Source of the DNA: Vesta saturnalis
Lineage: Eukaryota > Arthropoda > Insecta > Coleoptera > Lampyridae
NCBI GenBank assembly: GCA_036346205.1
Contig: JARFJB010000821.1
Coordinates: 2,410,222-2,474,221, forward strand
Direction: 5' to 3'
DNA: 64,000 nt
Numbering within the stretch: the stretch's first letter is position 1; each line of letters begins with the position of its first letter. A program made the translations under genes and the position numbers. Shown piece by piece: positions 46,000-57,876 of this stretch. The notes beneath the pieces are model-generated. The model did no database searches, was not told the origin of the DNA, and saw only the letters and a program-made list of their open reading frames with translations.

Positions 46000-46290
46000 T
46001 GCAGTTATAGTGCAAGCTCATTTAAAAAAATTAAAGCAAGTTTTGAATATTCGATATTCTCCTCAACTAATTTATAACGTTGATGAGAAGGTGTGTAGAG
46101 TACCACTGCACCATACTCAATCGGTGTTGGCTCCCAAAGGTGAATGCAGAGTTCACCTTATAGCAAGTGAACACTCAAAAAACGTAAAAGTTGTTTCTAG
46201 CATCAATGCGTTAGGCCACGTACTACCCCCAATGATTACTTTTAATGGTGCTATACTCTCGTTACCCAACAGATGAAGTTAAGTCGCTCC
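46000..46290 (+). pseudogene. pogo/Jerky-type DDE transposase, N-terminal catalytic part
   Basis: The frame reads LIYNVDEKVCRVPLHH (first catalytic Asp in NVDE), then SVLAPKGECRVHLIASEHSK, VVSSINALGHVLPPMI, TFNG, as in CENP-B/pogo-type DDE_1 transposases. It stops at 46276. The rest of the protein is found about 2 kb further right (48290-48800), so the gene was split by later insertions. Confidence 0.75.
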
Positions 46291-46989
46291 CACTAAATTT
46301 TGACCAATATAAAAAGCAATAAGATTCACACTGGTTGCTTAATAGTATATTAAAAAACAAATTTCGTAAGACCAGTCTTGAAGCACGAATTCAAGTTTTA
46401 AAAACGAGTGGCGCAACCACGGGTTTTTTAAATAATGAGTGCTTCAACGTCTTATGAAACACGTTTTAGTTGATTTAAGGATCTTTGTGGCTGTTGGCAA
46501 TGCCCTTTGTTTTATCCAAATTCTGTCACAAAACACGAAAATGGAAGACCAAGCTTTACCAATCTAAAAATTTTCGTTAAATGTTCCATGAATTAATGGC
46601 TATGAAGACATCGGAGATGATGTCTATTAAAGTGTCAAAATGGAAGCAAATTACAAAAAATGATAAAAACCGGGAAATTAAAATGTCACTCTCAGGATTA
46701 AATTACAAAGCGTCATGTTTTTAATATTGGCACTTAACATAAATTATTTATTACTGGTAAAAAATACATATGAATATACGACGAGACTGCAAAACATTAC
46801 AGTAAAGCAAAGTTTGTCTCAGGAGTATTCAAATTTGGGAATTACAGGTAAACTTGGGTATAAAGATTCGTCACAACTTAAAGGTGGCGTGGTGTTCAAT
46901 CAGATTCCGATTCTGTAGATGTCGTGTCATCCCCACATGGATTATGAGCGGCTCCATTAGACGTCCATTAAAATATTAATTTCCCACAT
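46291..46989. other. Decayed sequence between pogo and IS630-like relics
   Basis: Scattered coding-like words (DEVKSLPLNFDQYKK, LEARIQVLKTSGATTGFLNN) without a secure family. Probably the remains of another element. Confidence 0.3.
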
Positions 46990-47680
46990 TTTTTTTCCTC
47001 TTCACTTTGAGCATGCTGAATTTATTACAATTTGCGGCAATATCATTTCTTTCATTTTGCATGTGGTGTCGTTCTTTGCAACTTCACCGTTTACTTGCTC
47101 CCATATCAATTCAATAGGATTCAATTCGCAGTGATACGGAGGCAATCGTAGGACTGTATCATTTTGTTTCCTTGCAATTTCATCAACGACGTACTTCGGC
47201 GCTTGACAAGCTGCAGGAGTTCAGCTCTTACCATGTTTTCTTCGTAAGCTATCGATTTCCCTGTCAACCCGGCTTATAAGTCTGCTTTCTTCGTTCCAGT
47301 GTTTGGTATTTTCTCACTTTTTCTGCTGTGATAGAAAGTGTTGTCCACTAAAATAACAGATGGTAATGGTTTAAGTGGATCAGTATGTCTGCAACTGTTT
47401 ACTGACCGAAAGCCCATTTCCTTTAACAATCTCCTCAAGTACCCCGTTTCTATTGATGTAACTTTTCATATTTATGCACCTCTGCGAAATTTTATTCAGA
47501 GTTGGTGGTTCATTTCTTGCAAAAAAAGAATGAATCAAGCGCCTGAGAACACGTTTAGTTTCATCATCAATGTGGTCTAAAATTGCTTTTAGTCTGTAGT
47601 ATACTTTAGGTGCAGGAAGTTTGTGTCTCTTTATATACTCGAAGAATCTTGTCAACATTCGTGACACCTACATTAATAAT
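46990..47680 (-). pseudogene. IS630-like DDE_3 transposase relic nested in the pogo element
   Basis: Minus strand. 47667-47380 encodes the N-terminal winged-helix region (DDETKRVLRRLIHSFFARNE, PPTLNKISQRC). Then PLPSVILVDNTFYHSRKSEK near 47335-47375 (first block; the Asp is in VDN). Near 47100-47200, KYVVDEIARKQNDTVLRLPP, YHCELNPIELIWEQVNGEV carries the last catalytic block (ELNPIELIW, Glu). Spread over frames with stops; inactive. The family is common in insects. Confidence 0.75.
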
Positions 47681-47681
47681 A

Positions 47682-47689
<8 letters not shown>

Positions 47690-47730
<41 letters not shown>

Positions 47731-47733
47731 TAA
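47690..47733. repeat. (AT)n microsatellite
   Basis: About 40 bp of AT dinucleotides, with one TATACATATA end. Confidence 0.9.
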
Positions 47734-48124
47734 GTAAATGTGGTAAGTGGTTATGTGCATACACATGTCGACAAAAAGGAAAATTGCCTGTAGCATTTGC
47801 AGTAAACTCAACGTTTTGTGTTTTAGAGTTTTTCGGGTTGTCTTGAGAGTAAGCCTTGAAGATATTCATAATTCCTGTATTCGTAACCGAAAATGCTTGG
47901 TGGGTCGTTTTTTAAGGGGATGAAAGGCGGCTCCCGCTTTATTCATGGTAATTTCCACCGCCAGAGAACACAAAAGAATTTTAATCTAAGAACACACGTA
48001 GCTTTAACGTATATCAAAGCTATTTTATAGTCAGTACATCGTTCAAAGAAAAAAATTAAAAGCCACGTATTTCATTTCCTCCCCAAGGAGGAGGGTGGGA
48101 TGTTTGAGCTTTCCAAGCTCCTTC
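47734..48124. other. Noncoding interval
   Basis: No gene recognised. Separates the IS630-like relic from the dispersed repeat. Confidence 0.35.
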
Positions 48125-48310
48125 AGTCACAATCATGGATTCCCAGCATACATACATACATTACGTATATATCATGGTGGGATTAAGGATGGGTGTGGTC
48201 AGGATAGGATCGCAAGGAACGAGTTAGGGTTCTGAGGGGAAAAATACTAACCCAGCATTCGCCTAAGTAGCCGCACATGATGTGCATATACGCAGTGACC
48301 ATGCCAATTT
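48125..48310 (-). repeat. Dispersed repeat with AGCCGCACATG core, copy 2
   Basis: Near-identical to 32470-32700 over about 180 bp. It ends exactly where pogo coding sequence resumes (after ATACGCAGTGACCATGCC). Confidence 0.7.
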
Positions 48311-49225
48311 CAAGGGTAATGGAAGAGTGCTTCGTATCATCGATGGTATTTCCTGCCATCTTGATATTTCTATTGTTGAGACCGCCGAGTGGCATGAAAT
48401 TTCATTATACTGTCTGCCTTCGAATACAACCCATGGATTTCAACCCCTTAACAAAGGTGTCTTCTACCAGCATCATTGGATGTTGAACTAATGCGGTATT
48501 TGGAAGAAAATCCTAGCATTTCCAGAAGTCTCAAGAAAGAACCCTTCGGAATGATTTTTTATAAAGTTTGGTAAAACTCAACGCACATATATTGAAAATC
48601 AAGCAAGCGATAGTGATTATGCGTCAGAAGATGAAGTTCCCTTGGCACATTTGTTAGGTAAAGAAAATACTCGCCCAGAATCTCCGAAAGCAGGGTGTTC
48701 AGGTTGGACCAGACCACTGACCCTTTTAAATACATTGGATTATGTAGTCATTACTCGTACACTTCGTAGTGAAATCGGATGTTCATCAATATGCTGTAAG
48801 TGACCAATTATAAAGCAAAAAACTTATGAAAAATCCACAATCGTTTCCTCAAAGTTGAAAACAGTCGACTTTTCAACAACAAAGTAAGAGATCAAGAGAA
48901 AAAAGGTGATTAATTATAAAGTTCAGTTATTGGTCAGGCATGTATTTGCTCACAGCCCCTCGCAAAGCATTGAACCGTCAAAAGTCGTCGAAGAAAAGAA
49001 GAAAAATAAGCTCCAAGACAACTGGTTCTGTTGGGTATGCAATGAGGATGTGGCGAGATAGCAACATCCGTCGTTGTGTAATGTACGCACCGCATTGGGT
49101 TGACTCCAGAAGGCAAAGAAAAGTTGAAGAGTCCTATATTTCTGCCCTCTTTAAAAGAGATGGACCATATTTTAGTGAATGTTCGAAATATGGCCCGAAT
49201 TCATTAATTATTTTTGATGAGAGAT
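48311..49225 (+). pseudogene. pogo/Jerky-type transposase, C-terminal part
   Basis: RVLRIIDGISCHLDISIVET and LYCLPSNTTHGFQPLNKGVF (48330-48480) are the second catalytic Asp region and the LPSNTTH...QPLN block that carries the third acidic position in pogo-type transposases. The final acidic residue is replaced by Asn (QPLN instead of QPLD). Further right is an acidic/Ser-rich tail (ASDSDYASEDEVPLAHLLGK, near 48610-48660). About 49010-49090 there is a Cys motif WFCWVCNEDVARD, like the PHD-like tail of some of these proteins. Frameshifts and stops; inactive. Confidence 0.7.
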
Positions 49226-49925
49226 GATCTTACTTTATTACTTTCAATATTGCAATAACTGTACCATGTTTAATGCGTTTTTTTTTTCTTTTTATCTGGA
49301 TTTTAGTTGAAAGTGGGCCATATGACCTTAACGTACCTTATTAAATTTTTACAATTTTGTAATAAAAAAAAACAAATTAGATGTTTTAAAAGCATTCGAA
49401 ATAAAAACATAAACAGAAAGTACTTTTAGTGGACTAACAGGTTGATAGACACACCTTTAAGAGATATTTTAAATATAGAGTTATAGTTTAGAAGTTTTAC
49501 CTTAATGATTTGTTACCACAACCACTTGCTTTTATTTTACTTATATATTTTTTGTTCATAACAATACATGTATTTAAATAAATAAGTATATAAAATAAAT
49601 TGTGTAATTATATTGTACTTAAAACATTAGTGCTATTAAATATGGAAATCCACGAAGTAAGGTTAATGAATGTAAAATATATAATGTAATAAACGTTTGT
49701 CAAATCGCGATTGTTACCGCAATAGAAAAGATAATTAGTGGATTATTAATATCTTGATAATACGTCGTAATTTGCTCATGTTTTCGGAATATTTTATTTT
49801 ATGTAAGAAATGTGGGAATTTATGTAATTGATTATTATAAGCTTTTGTTTTGAACGAATAAATTCAAAAGTAAATATGTAATTAAAGATTATTATTAGTT
49901 TTATTAAATACATAAATAAAAAGTT
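49226..49925. other. AT-rich interval without a gene
   Basis: Nothing recognised until the SINE-like tail that precedes 49926. Confidence 0.45.
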
Positions 49926-49999
49926 TACCTCGAGTAGGATTTAAAGCTACGACCTGTACTTTGCTAAAGTACCGCGCTAATCAACTGCCCCATCGAGAT
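49926..49999 (-). tRNA. tRNA-Ala(AGC)-like sequence, second copy
   Basis: Better cloverleaf than the copy at 37372. Acceptor stem ATCTCGA/TCGAGGT pairs 7 of 7. Anticodon stem GTACT/AGTAC perfect with loop TTAGCAA (AGC). T arm GTAGC/CCTAC has one mismatch. Both the upstream flank and the AT-rich tail are shared with 37372-37445. Repeat-derived, as argued there. Confidence 0.5.
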
Positions 50000-50196
50000 T
50001 CAAGCCCCAATCAATGCAAATTTTGTCTTTATGTATGTAGAACTGATGTAAATTCTAAATATAATGACATTACAATCAAATTACTTATATTAATGGACTA
50101 TAGGCCTGCAATATCACAAGGATTCAACACATACCAAAGCAACTTGACCAATATTAAATTATTATAAGTTTTTGTTATTCGTTCATAACAAAAAGC

Positions 50197-50255
50197 GCGG
50201 TACTCTAGCAAAATACAGGTAGTAGGTTCTAATCATACTCGAAGTAAACTTTTTA
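50197..50255 (+). repeat. 5'-truncated tRNA-like copy with tail
   Basis: Starts within the D arm (GCGCGGTACTCTAGC), runs through the anticodon and T arms and into TAAACTTTTTATTTATGTAT. It is inverted relative to the copy 200 bp to its left. Confidence 0.7.
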
Positions 50256-50740
50256 TTTATGTATTTAATAAAATGAATAATAATTTTTAATTATGTAATT
50301 GATATTTGAGTAAAGGTTGAACATAAAAAGGAAACTTATATTAGGGTAGAGAAATAGGTGGTTTGCCGAAACTGGCTTGACGAATTGTTGAAAATTTCTA
50401 CACGCGCGCTCTTGATGTAAAAATGTCACTGATTTAATCATTCAATTCATTACGACGGAACATAGCGCAAACCCAAAGGGATCTTTGCTTGGCACGTTGA
50501 AGCTTGAGACTTAAATGTAGCGGTTGTTACGGACGAATGCATATTTTTAAAATTAAGATGTCGTTTAGTAATTAATATGAAACTGTTCCAACATAATTTT
50601 ATGTAAAGAAAATTATCACGAACTGTAATTTTAAATTATATTCAAGTTGGTGGTAAAAAATTCACTGTAGCAGTTCAAACATTAACATTGAAAAAACGAA
50701 AATCACTTGTTAGTCAGTATAACTTACTGGTAAATAAAAC
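50256..50740. other. Noncoding interval
   Basis: AT-rich, no gene. Confidence 0.4.
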
Positions 50741-50793
50741 ACTGTGGTTTCATGTTGAAAAGGTTGAAATTTATTAACTGGTGTTGTTAACGT

Positions 50794-50850
50794 GACGTTT
50801 CGGGAAAGCTGACATATACATATAAATATGTGTGGTTCCCTTCATCAGAC
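50794..50850 (-). ncRNA. Hammerhead-ribozyme-like motif of a Penelope-like element
   Basis: On the minus strand the order is CTGATGA (50848-50842), a stem-loop GGGAA...TTCCC, then GAAACGTC (50801-50794). These are the two conserved halves of the hammerhead core with stem II between them. The palindromic ACGT after GAA would form stem III between two molecules, as known for ribozymes in the terminal repeats of Penelope-like elements. One extra A lies between CTGATGA and stem II, so folding is not perfect. Flanks at 50740-50960 show no reverse transcriptase; this is an isolated terminal fragment. Confidence 0.5.
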
Positions 50851-51242
50851 ATAGTATTGTTACAAAACAACAGTTGTTGTTACTATTAAACATGGTAATA
50901 AACCATAATCAACATTAAAAAAGTGTTTTATACATGTTATAACAAAACGTTTGACTTCATTACATTTACATTATAAAAACCTTGGAAAATGTGGTACAAC
51001 ATGCCCACAACCATTTTATAACGGGGTTTTGGAGATGGTTGTGTAGAGATAGTCGTGGCGAACGGTCGCAGGATACTGCTCGGTTATTAATTTTAATGTG
51101 CAATTGCCGAGTGTTTACATACTCCCGGGTCCAGATGACCATTAAACACCTCGAATTTTATTTTTATTGTTTTATTCCTGCATAAACGAATGTGTAACAT
51201 GAGAAGGGGGCGCTGTATTTTTCTAACGCACTCATCCTTATA
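50851..51242. other. Noncoding interval
   Basis: Left flank of the DD41D mariner copy 2. A 67-codon frame at 50982-51185 shows no motif. Confidence 0.4.
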
Positions 51243-51265
51243 CTGGGTACCCCATATTAGACTAT

Positions 51266-52290
51266 TTTTTTTTTATGATTGTGGACCTGAACAGGCTAAA
51301 TAAGGCCTATCGTGCTAAAGCACTCAGGAACACTTAGGAGGATGGATAGAGGGATAATGAATTGCCAATAGATGCCTATGAACAGCTACCCTAAATTTTC
51401 TCATATCATAAGTGAGAGGAAAACAGGAACTAGGGAGATCATTCCAGAGTTTAGAAGCCGTGTAGAAAAATGTGGATTGCGCCCGTTTGGTACGACAAGT
51501 GGAGATTTGTACTGCATACTGATGATGTGATTGAGCGAACCGAGTGTTTCTCACAAAGATAGCCGGAGATGGTATCAAAGAATGTAATTCACCAGCACAA
51601 TAGCCGTTGTAATAACGATAATACAAAGAAAGAACTGAAACCATCCTTCTATGCTCAAGGGACTGTATGTGAGAAGTTAAAGACGGGTCATTTATAAGCC
51701 TAATCGCTCTCTTTTGAATACGATCAACGATATCGAGCGCGTATTGGGGAGCACTAACCCAAAGGTGAGAATTATATTCCAGATGAGGCCGAATTTGGGC
51801 CTTATACAGCAAAAGGAGTTGTCGAGAGGTAAAGTACTGCTTAGATCTGTACAAAAAGTCTATTTTACGAGCAGCTGTTTTGGTAGCTGACAGAAGATGG
51901 TCAACCCATGAGAGATTTGAAGATAATAGCATTAAGATTAGACCTGATACCGCGGATATTGCAGTAGTGAATCAGAAAGTTGATACTTTCGATGACCGTG
52001 GTCGCTTGAGCCCTGCCCTCCCGGACATCCGAATGGGGCAGGATTTTACGTCCGGAATTTATTACCCTAGAAACCACAGCCATCTTATTTTTTAATTTGG
52101 GACTTTTAATCCGATAGGAAGACAGTGAGGGCGAGAAGGAAGAATAAGGATGAGAATAGATTGAGGATGAAGGAAAATGTAACCGGCAGCCCTTACCGAG
52201 CTCAGAAAATCGGAGACCCAATATTAAGGAGCCCATGGTAAGGGTGGTGGTACCTCCCCGGCTGGCATGGAGTATACATGCCTACCACCT
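51266..52290 (-). mobile_element. Internally deleted non-autonomous LINE, copy 1
   Basis: Minus strand, poly(A) end at the left (T run 51265-51274) and 5' end at 52290 (AGGTGGTAGGCATGTATACT). A 5' frame (52236-51901) ends in SINFLIHYCNIRGIRSNLNA, the start of an AP-type LINE endonuclease. It joins directly to a frame (51932-51324) that encodes the region after the reverse transcriptase: SNLSWVDHLLSATKTAARKI, LYKAQIRPHLEYNSHLW, RIQKRAIRL. Endonuclease remainder and reverse transcriptase are missing. The copy at 61542-62460 has the same 5' end and the same junction, so both come from one deleted master. Confidence 0.85.
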
Positions 52291-52502
52291 AATAAATATA
52301 CAATTTAAAAGTCGATTAAAAACTTTCTAATCAAAGTAAATTAACTTTTTAATGGACTAATATGTAGCTTATTCTGTGGGATTTATGACTAAAGTAAATA
52401 ACAATTCAAGTTTTAAAGATCAAGGAGGCGCCTGTCTATAAACAACTACTTAAGTGTTTCTGTCAAATATAATTGCTCCAGTTTAACAATTTTCATTGCA
52501 TT

Positions 52503-53585
52503 ATGAATTATTCGATTCAAGAGCGTGTGTTTTCTGTGGAAGTCTACATTAGAACTGGTTCATTTGAAGAAGTTTGGCGTGCATTTCGACGGCAGTTTGG
52601 AAACAATAATAGGGGCGATGCACCAACACGCTTTACAATTGCGGCGTGGGTTCGTCATTGGCGTGAAAATGGCTCTGTGCAAAACATTCAAAAACCTGGA
52701 CGTCGAAGAAGGGTGCGTACGCCTGAAAATATTGAACGAGTGAGTGCTGCCTTTACAAGAAGTCCTAAGAGATCGGCTAATCGGCAATCACTTGCCCTAG
52801 GAATATCTAAGGGAAGTCTCCACAGAATTCTGCATAAAGATATAAAATTTCACCCCTATAAATATCAAATGGCGCATAACCTCAGTGATCTAGACAAAGG
52901 AGCGAGGGTGACATTTTGTGAAGAATTTTTACATTACCATCGTGGAGAAATTCATAATTTGCTAATGAGCGACGAAGCAAATTTTCATTTGGACGGTGTT
53001 GTTAACAAGCAAAACTTTAGATACTGGGGAGTAGAAAATCCTCACGAACTGTTTACCAAAAACCTCCACAGTCCAAAAGTCGTTGTTTGGTGCGGTGTAG
53101 CATCATTTGGAATTATCGGTCCTTATTTTTTTGAGGATGAAAATAACCGTTCTGTTACAGTTAATTCCGAACGTTACATAAACATGCTGCAAACGTTTCT
53201 TATCCCAGAACTAATTAGACGAGGACTAAATGGCGCCATATTATTCCAGCAAGATGGAGCAACGGCTCACACAGCCAGAAACACTATGAGAATTTTGCGA
53301 GATTTTTTTGACGGCTGTATAATTTCCCGATTTGGAAATTTGAATTGGCCCCCGAGATCTCCCGATTTAACGGCCCCCGATTTTTTTCTCTGGGGATACC
53401 TAAAGCAAAAAGTTTTTGCACGTCGTCCCGCAACAATTCCGGAGCTGAAGGAGCAGATTCGAAATGAAATTGCAGGAATAAATGGAGATTTGCTTCGCCG
53501 AGTGATGATAAATTTTGAACTTAGAATTCAAAAATGCATTGAAGTCGAAGGAGGGCATTTGGAAGACATGATCTTTAAAACTTGA
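52503..53585 (+). CDS. Intact DD41D mariner transposase
   Basis: 360 codons from the ATG (MNYSIQERVF); a TTG 10 codons upstream is in frame but unlikely as start. The N-terminal ~110 residues form paired helix-turn-helix DNA-binding regions, with a basic linker KPGRRRRVRTPEN between them. The catalytic triad is complete: D157 (LLMSDEA), D251 (FQQDGATAH), D293 (SPDLTAPDFFLWG), with 41 residues between the last two (DD41D spacing). Length is normal for the superfamily. No stops or shifts, and both inverted repeats are present though one is interrupted, so the enzyme could still be active in trans. Copy 1 at 37846-38925 differs mainly by frame-breaking homopolymer changes. Confidence 0.93.
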   Translation: MNYSIQERVFSVEVYIRTGSFEEVWRAFRRQFGNNNRGDAPTRFTIAAWVRHWRENGSVQNIQKPGRRRRVRTPENIERVSAAFTRSPKRSANRQSLALGISKGSLHRILHKDIKFHPYKYQMAHNLSDLDKGARVTFCEEFLHYHRGEIHNLLMSDEANFHLDGVVNKQNFRYWGVENPHELFTKNLHSPKVVVWCGVASFGIIGPYFFEDENNRSVTVNSERYINMLQTFLIPELIRRGLNGAILFQQDGATAHTARNTMRILRDFFDGCIISRFGNLNWPPRSPDLTAPDFFLWGYLKQKVFARRPATIPELKEQIRNEIAGINGDLLRRVMINFELRIQKCIEVEGGHLEDMIFKT

Positions 53586-53714
53586 ATTGTTATTTACTTT
53601 AGTCATAAATCCCAAAGAATAAGCTACATATTAGTCCATTAAAAAGTTAATTTACTTTGATTAGAAAGTTTTTATTCGACTTTTAAATTGTATAGTCTAA
53701 AATGAGGAACCCTG

Positions 53715-55329
<1,615 letters not shown>

Positions 55330-57560
55330 GAAAAATTAAGTGGTGCGGATGAAAAACGCACACAACAAGAAAATGTTTTGAATAAAACTAAAAGACTAGA
55401 ACACTATTTCAGTTTACAAGCGCCTGAAAAACCTCAATCTGAACAGCATTAGAACTATCTTAGACAATGATGATACTGACGCTATTTTAAATTGCGTGTT
55501 TCACCTGAAAGTGTCAGTGTTGCTAGCGGTAGTGGTAATAATTATGGGTTAGGAACATATTCTATTGATCTTCAGCCAGGTTCTTCAAAAGATGCTCAAT
55601 GTACATTTTCGGTTTTGGGTGAGCCGCAAGAGCAAGTGCATGTAAGTGACGATCCCGTTGAATGGGTTCAGTTAAATAGTCAAATCATTGACTATTTATT
55701 TTCCCAAGAAATCAATCAGTACATGTTCGAAGATTTTTCAGCAACGATAAAAAAAACTTATAGCATCCTAAAGGTACGGTTCAGCGTTTCTTGAAAAGTG
55801 TGTTTCGTCGAAAATTAAAAAAATGGTGAAGAACAGTTACCAAAATTTTTAACATACTCTTCTTCGAAATAAAAGTTATTTTATATCCCATGCCGTCTTT
55901 TTGGCGGAACTTCAAAAATAGCAATAGAAGGTATCAATGACTGGAGCAATGTAAATAGAATAGTGTTTAGCTTTTAGGGGAAGTGTAGAAAAGTTTGGGG
56001 CTCTGAAAAATTGAAATTACATGATGTGTATAGAATTTATCTCTGAGTTCAGCCCCTTTTTAGCAAAACACTTATCAGAATGTGGACACCCTGACAGTGG
56101 CAAAACGTCTTATTTATCGTCAACAATCTATAATGTATTTGTTGAATTGATGTCACAAGAAGTTTTAAATTACATTCGATAAATTTATAATTCAAAGTAT
56201 TACAGCATTATTGTCGACTCTACACCTGACATTGCCCACATCGACCAATTATTATCGATCATTATGCGATATGTTTAGATAAACTCAAAACCTGTGGAGC
56301 GGTTCATTCGATTTTTGTCGAACGTGGGTCATAAATCAGAACAAATAGAAAATGTTTTATTATCAAAATTGGAGGATCATAACATGGAATTAATAAATTG
56401 TCGTGGTCAATCATATGACAACGCTGTTACATGACAAGGGTTTACACCGGCTTGCTAGCTCGCATTATGCAACGTAATCCACTTGTTTACTATCTTCCTT
56501 GCGCAGCACACCTTTTGAATTTAGTAGGAGTGTGCAGCGGAAGATGTTAAAGAAGCTGTTAGATTTTTAGATGATTTGCGATATTTATATACTTTTTTCT
56601 TAGTTTCTAGTCGTCGATGGGAAGCTTTACAATCAAACTTAAAAAATAATGCTAAAGTTCCAAAACGTTGGTGTTCACGACGTGATGCTGAAAGTAGTTT
56701 GTGTGAAAATTGGAATGAATATTTACAAACAGAAACAGAAATCATAGAAAATTTATCTGAAAAGCCAACCACACGTATAGAAGCAACTGGAATAAAACGA
56801 CAACTGCACCGTTTCGAATGAGTCTTTATGAGTGTATTTTGGGAAGTGTTATTAGAACGTTTTCACAAAACGAATAAAAGTCCTCGATTCCTTGCTATCG
56901 ATACCTGCGATATAATGTCCTCTTCGGTTTGTAAAGTCCTTAAGATCTGAAGACATGTTTACAACTTTTATTAACAAGGCAAAAAAGCTTGCAGAAGAAT
57001 CATATGAAGATGAACATAAACCAAGTCCAAAACGAAAACTCTTTTCAAATGAAAGCGAAGGTGGTGAAATTACTCTAACTGGAAAGGAAAAATTAGGAAC
57101 TGAGACATTTTTTGGTATTTTGGATCGAGTTGTGATGGAACTAGAGAAAAGAGCTGCAGAATACGAAAATGTTTTTCAGAAATTTTCATTTCTCTTTTCT
57201 TTAAATAAATGTTCACAACAAACGTTAATTCAGAAATGCAATTATCTCCAAGAAATTTACAACGATGATTTGGAAAATTCCTTTTTAACGGATTTTTGCA
57301 CTTTTGTGGATTTTTAAAGAAGAGACCTCAGAAAAACAGAAAATATCCGACTGATTATATTTAATTCGATCCCAAAATCTACAAACAGTGTTTCCCAATA
57401 CAGAAACTCTGTTACGAATTTTATGTCAATGGCAGTGACTGTATGTTCAGCTGAAGGGTCATTTTCTACTTTAAAGCGATTTAAAGCTTATTTACGGTCA
57501 AGTATGGAAGAAAATTGTTTAAATTCATTGACGATTTTGAAAGTGGTGAAAGTGATTTAA
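55330..57560 (+). pseudogene. hAT transposase relic (ZMYM1-like), nearly full length
   Basis: Colinear plus-strand fragments. N-terminal: NSQIIDYLFSQE near 55672. CRLFGGTSKIAIEGINDWSN near 55895. Catalytic region with a first Asp in YSIIVDSTPDIAHIDQLLSI near 56200-56260 and YDNAVT near 56415. PCAAHLLNLVGVC near 56500. SSRRWEALQSNLKNN near 56605. C-terminal dimerisation region VTVCSAEGSFSTLKRFKAYL, RSSMEEN near 57430-57520. This is the order of hAT transposases of the ZMYM1/DUF4371 type. Frameshifts and stops throughout. A different copy from that at 29950. Confidence 0.82.
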
Positions 57561-57584
57561 ATGAAATAAATTGTGATAAACTCG

Positions 57585-57815
57585 GTCCGCCTTATTTCGA
57601 CGCGGCCACTTGACCCCCGTTCGACGCGAGATCGTTTTGACGCGAGATCATCTCGACGAGACCTCTTCTCGACGCGAATTCATCCTTTAAATAATCACGT
57701 TTTGTATTATTGATTCATTCAACGATATAATATAAATCGGACCGTCTTGTTTCGACGCGGTCACATCGACGCTCCTGTTTCTACACCAGTATTTAGACGC
57801 GAACTTATCTCTCCA
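57585..57815. repeat. Two degenerate units rich in TCGACGCG
   Basis: A 28-bp opening (TCGGnCCGnCTTnTTTCGACGC) occurs at about 57584 and 57737, 153 bp apart. Around them the word TCGACGCG or a one-base variant occurs about eight times (57598, 57621, 57639, 57653, 57670, 57751, 57766, 57794). Rich in CpG in an otherwise CpG-poor, AT-rich window. Possibly the subterminal repeats of a DNA transposon. Confidence 0.7.
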
Positions 57816-57876
57816 TCAGAATCACATATATGACTATTATTATAATTAATAGACTAAGCGATATCTGCTTTGGGTG

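Larger units (their letters stand above)
51243..53714 (+). mobile_element. DD41D mariner element, copy 2, with LINE inserted in its left inverted repeat
   Basis: Flanked by TA (51241-51242 and 53715-53716). The left inverted repeat starts CTGGGTACCCCATATTAGAC, is interrupted after about 22 bp by the LINE at 51266-52290, and resumes at about 52298 (TACAATTTAAAAGTCGA). Without the LINE the element would be about 1.45 kb, the same as copy 1. The right end complement begins CAGGGTTCCTCATTTTAGAC. Confidence 0.88.

Noticed and set aside
52525..52787. 72- and 75-codon frames overlapping the DD41D transposase
   Set aside because: Out-of-frame and antisense shadows of the intact transposase.
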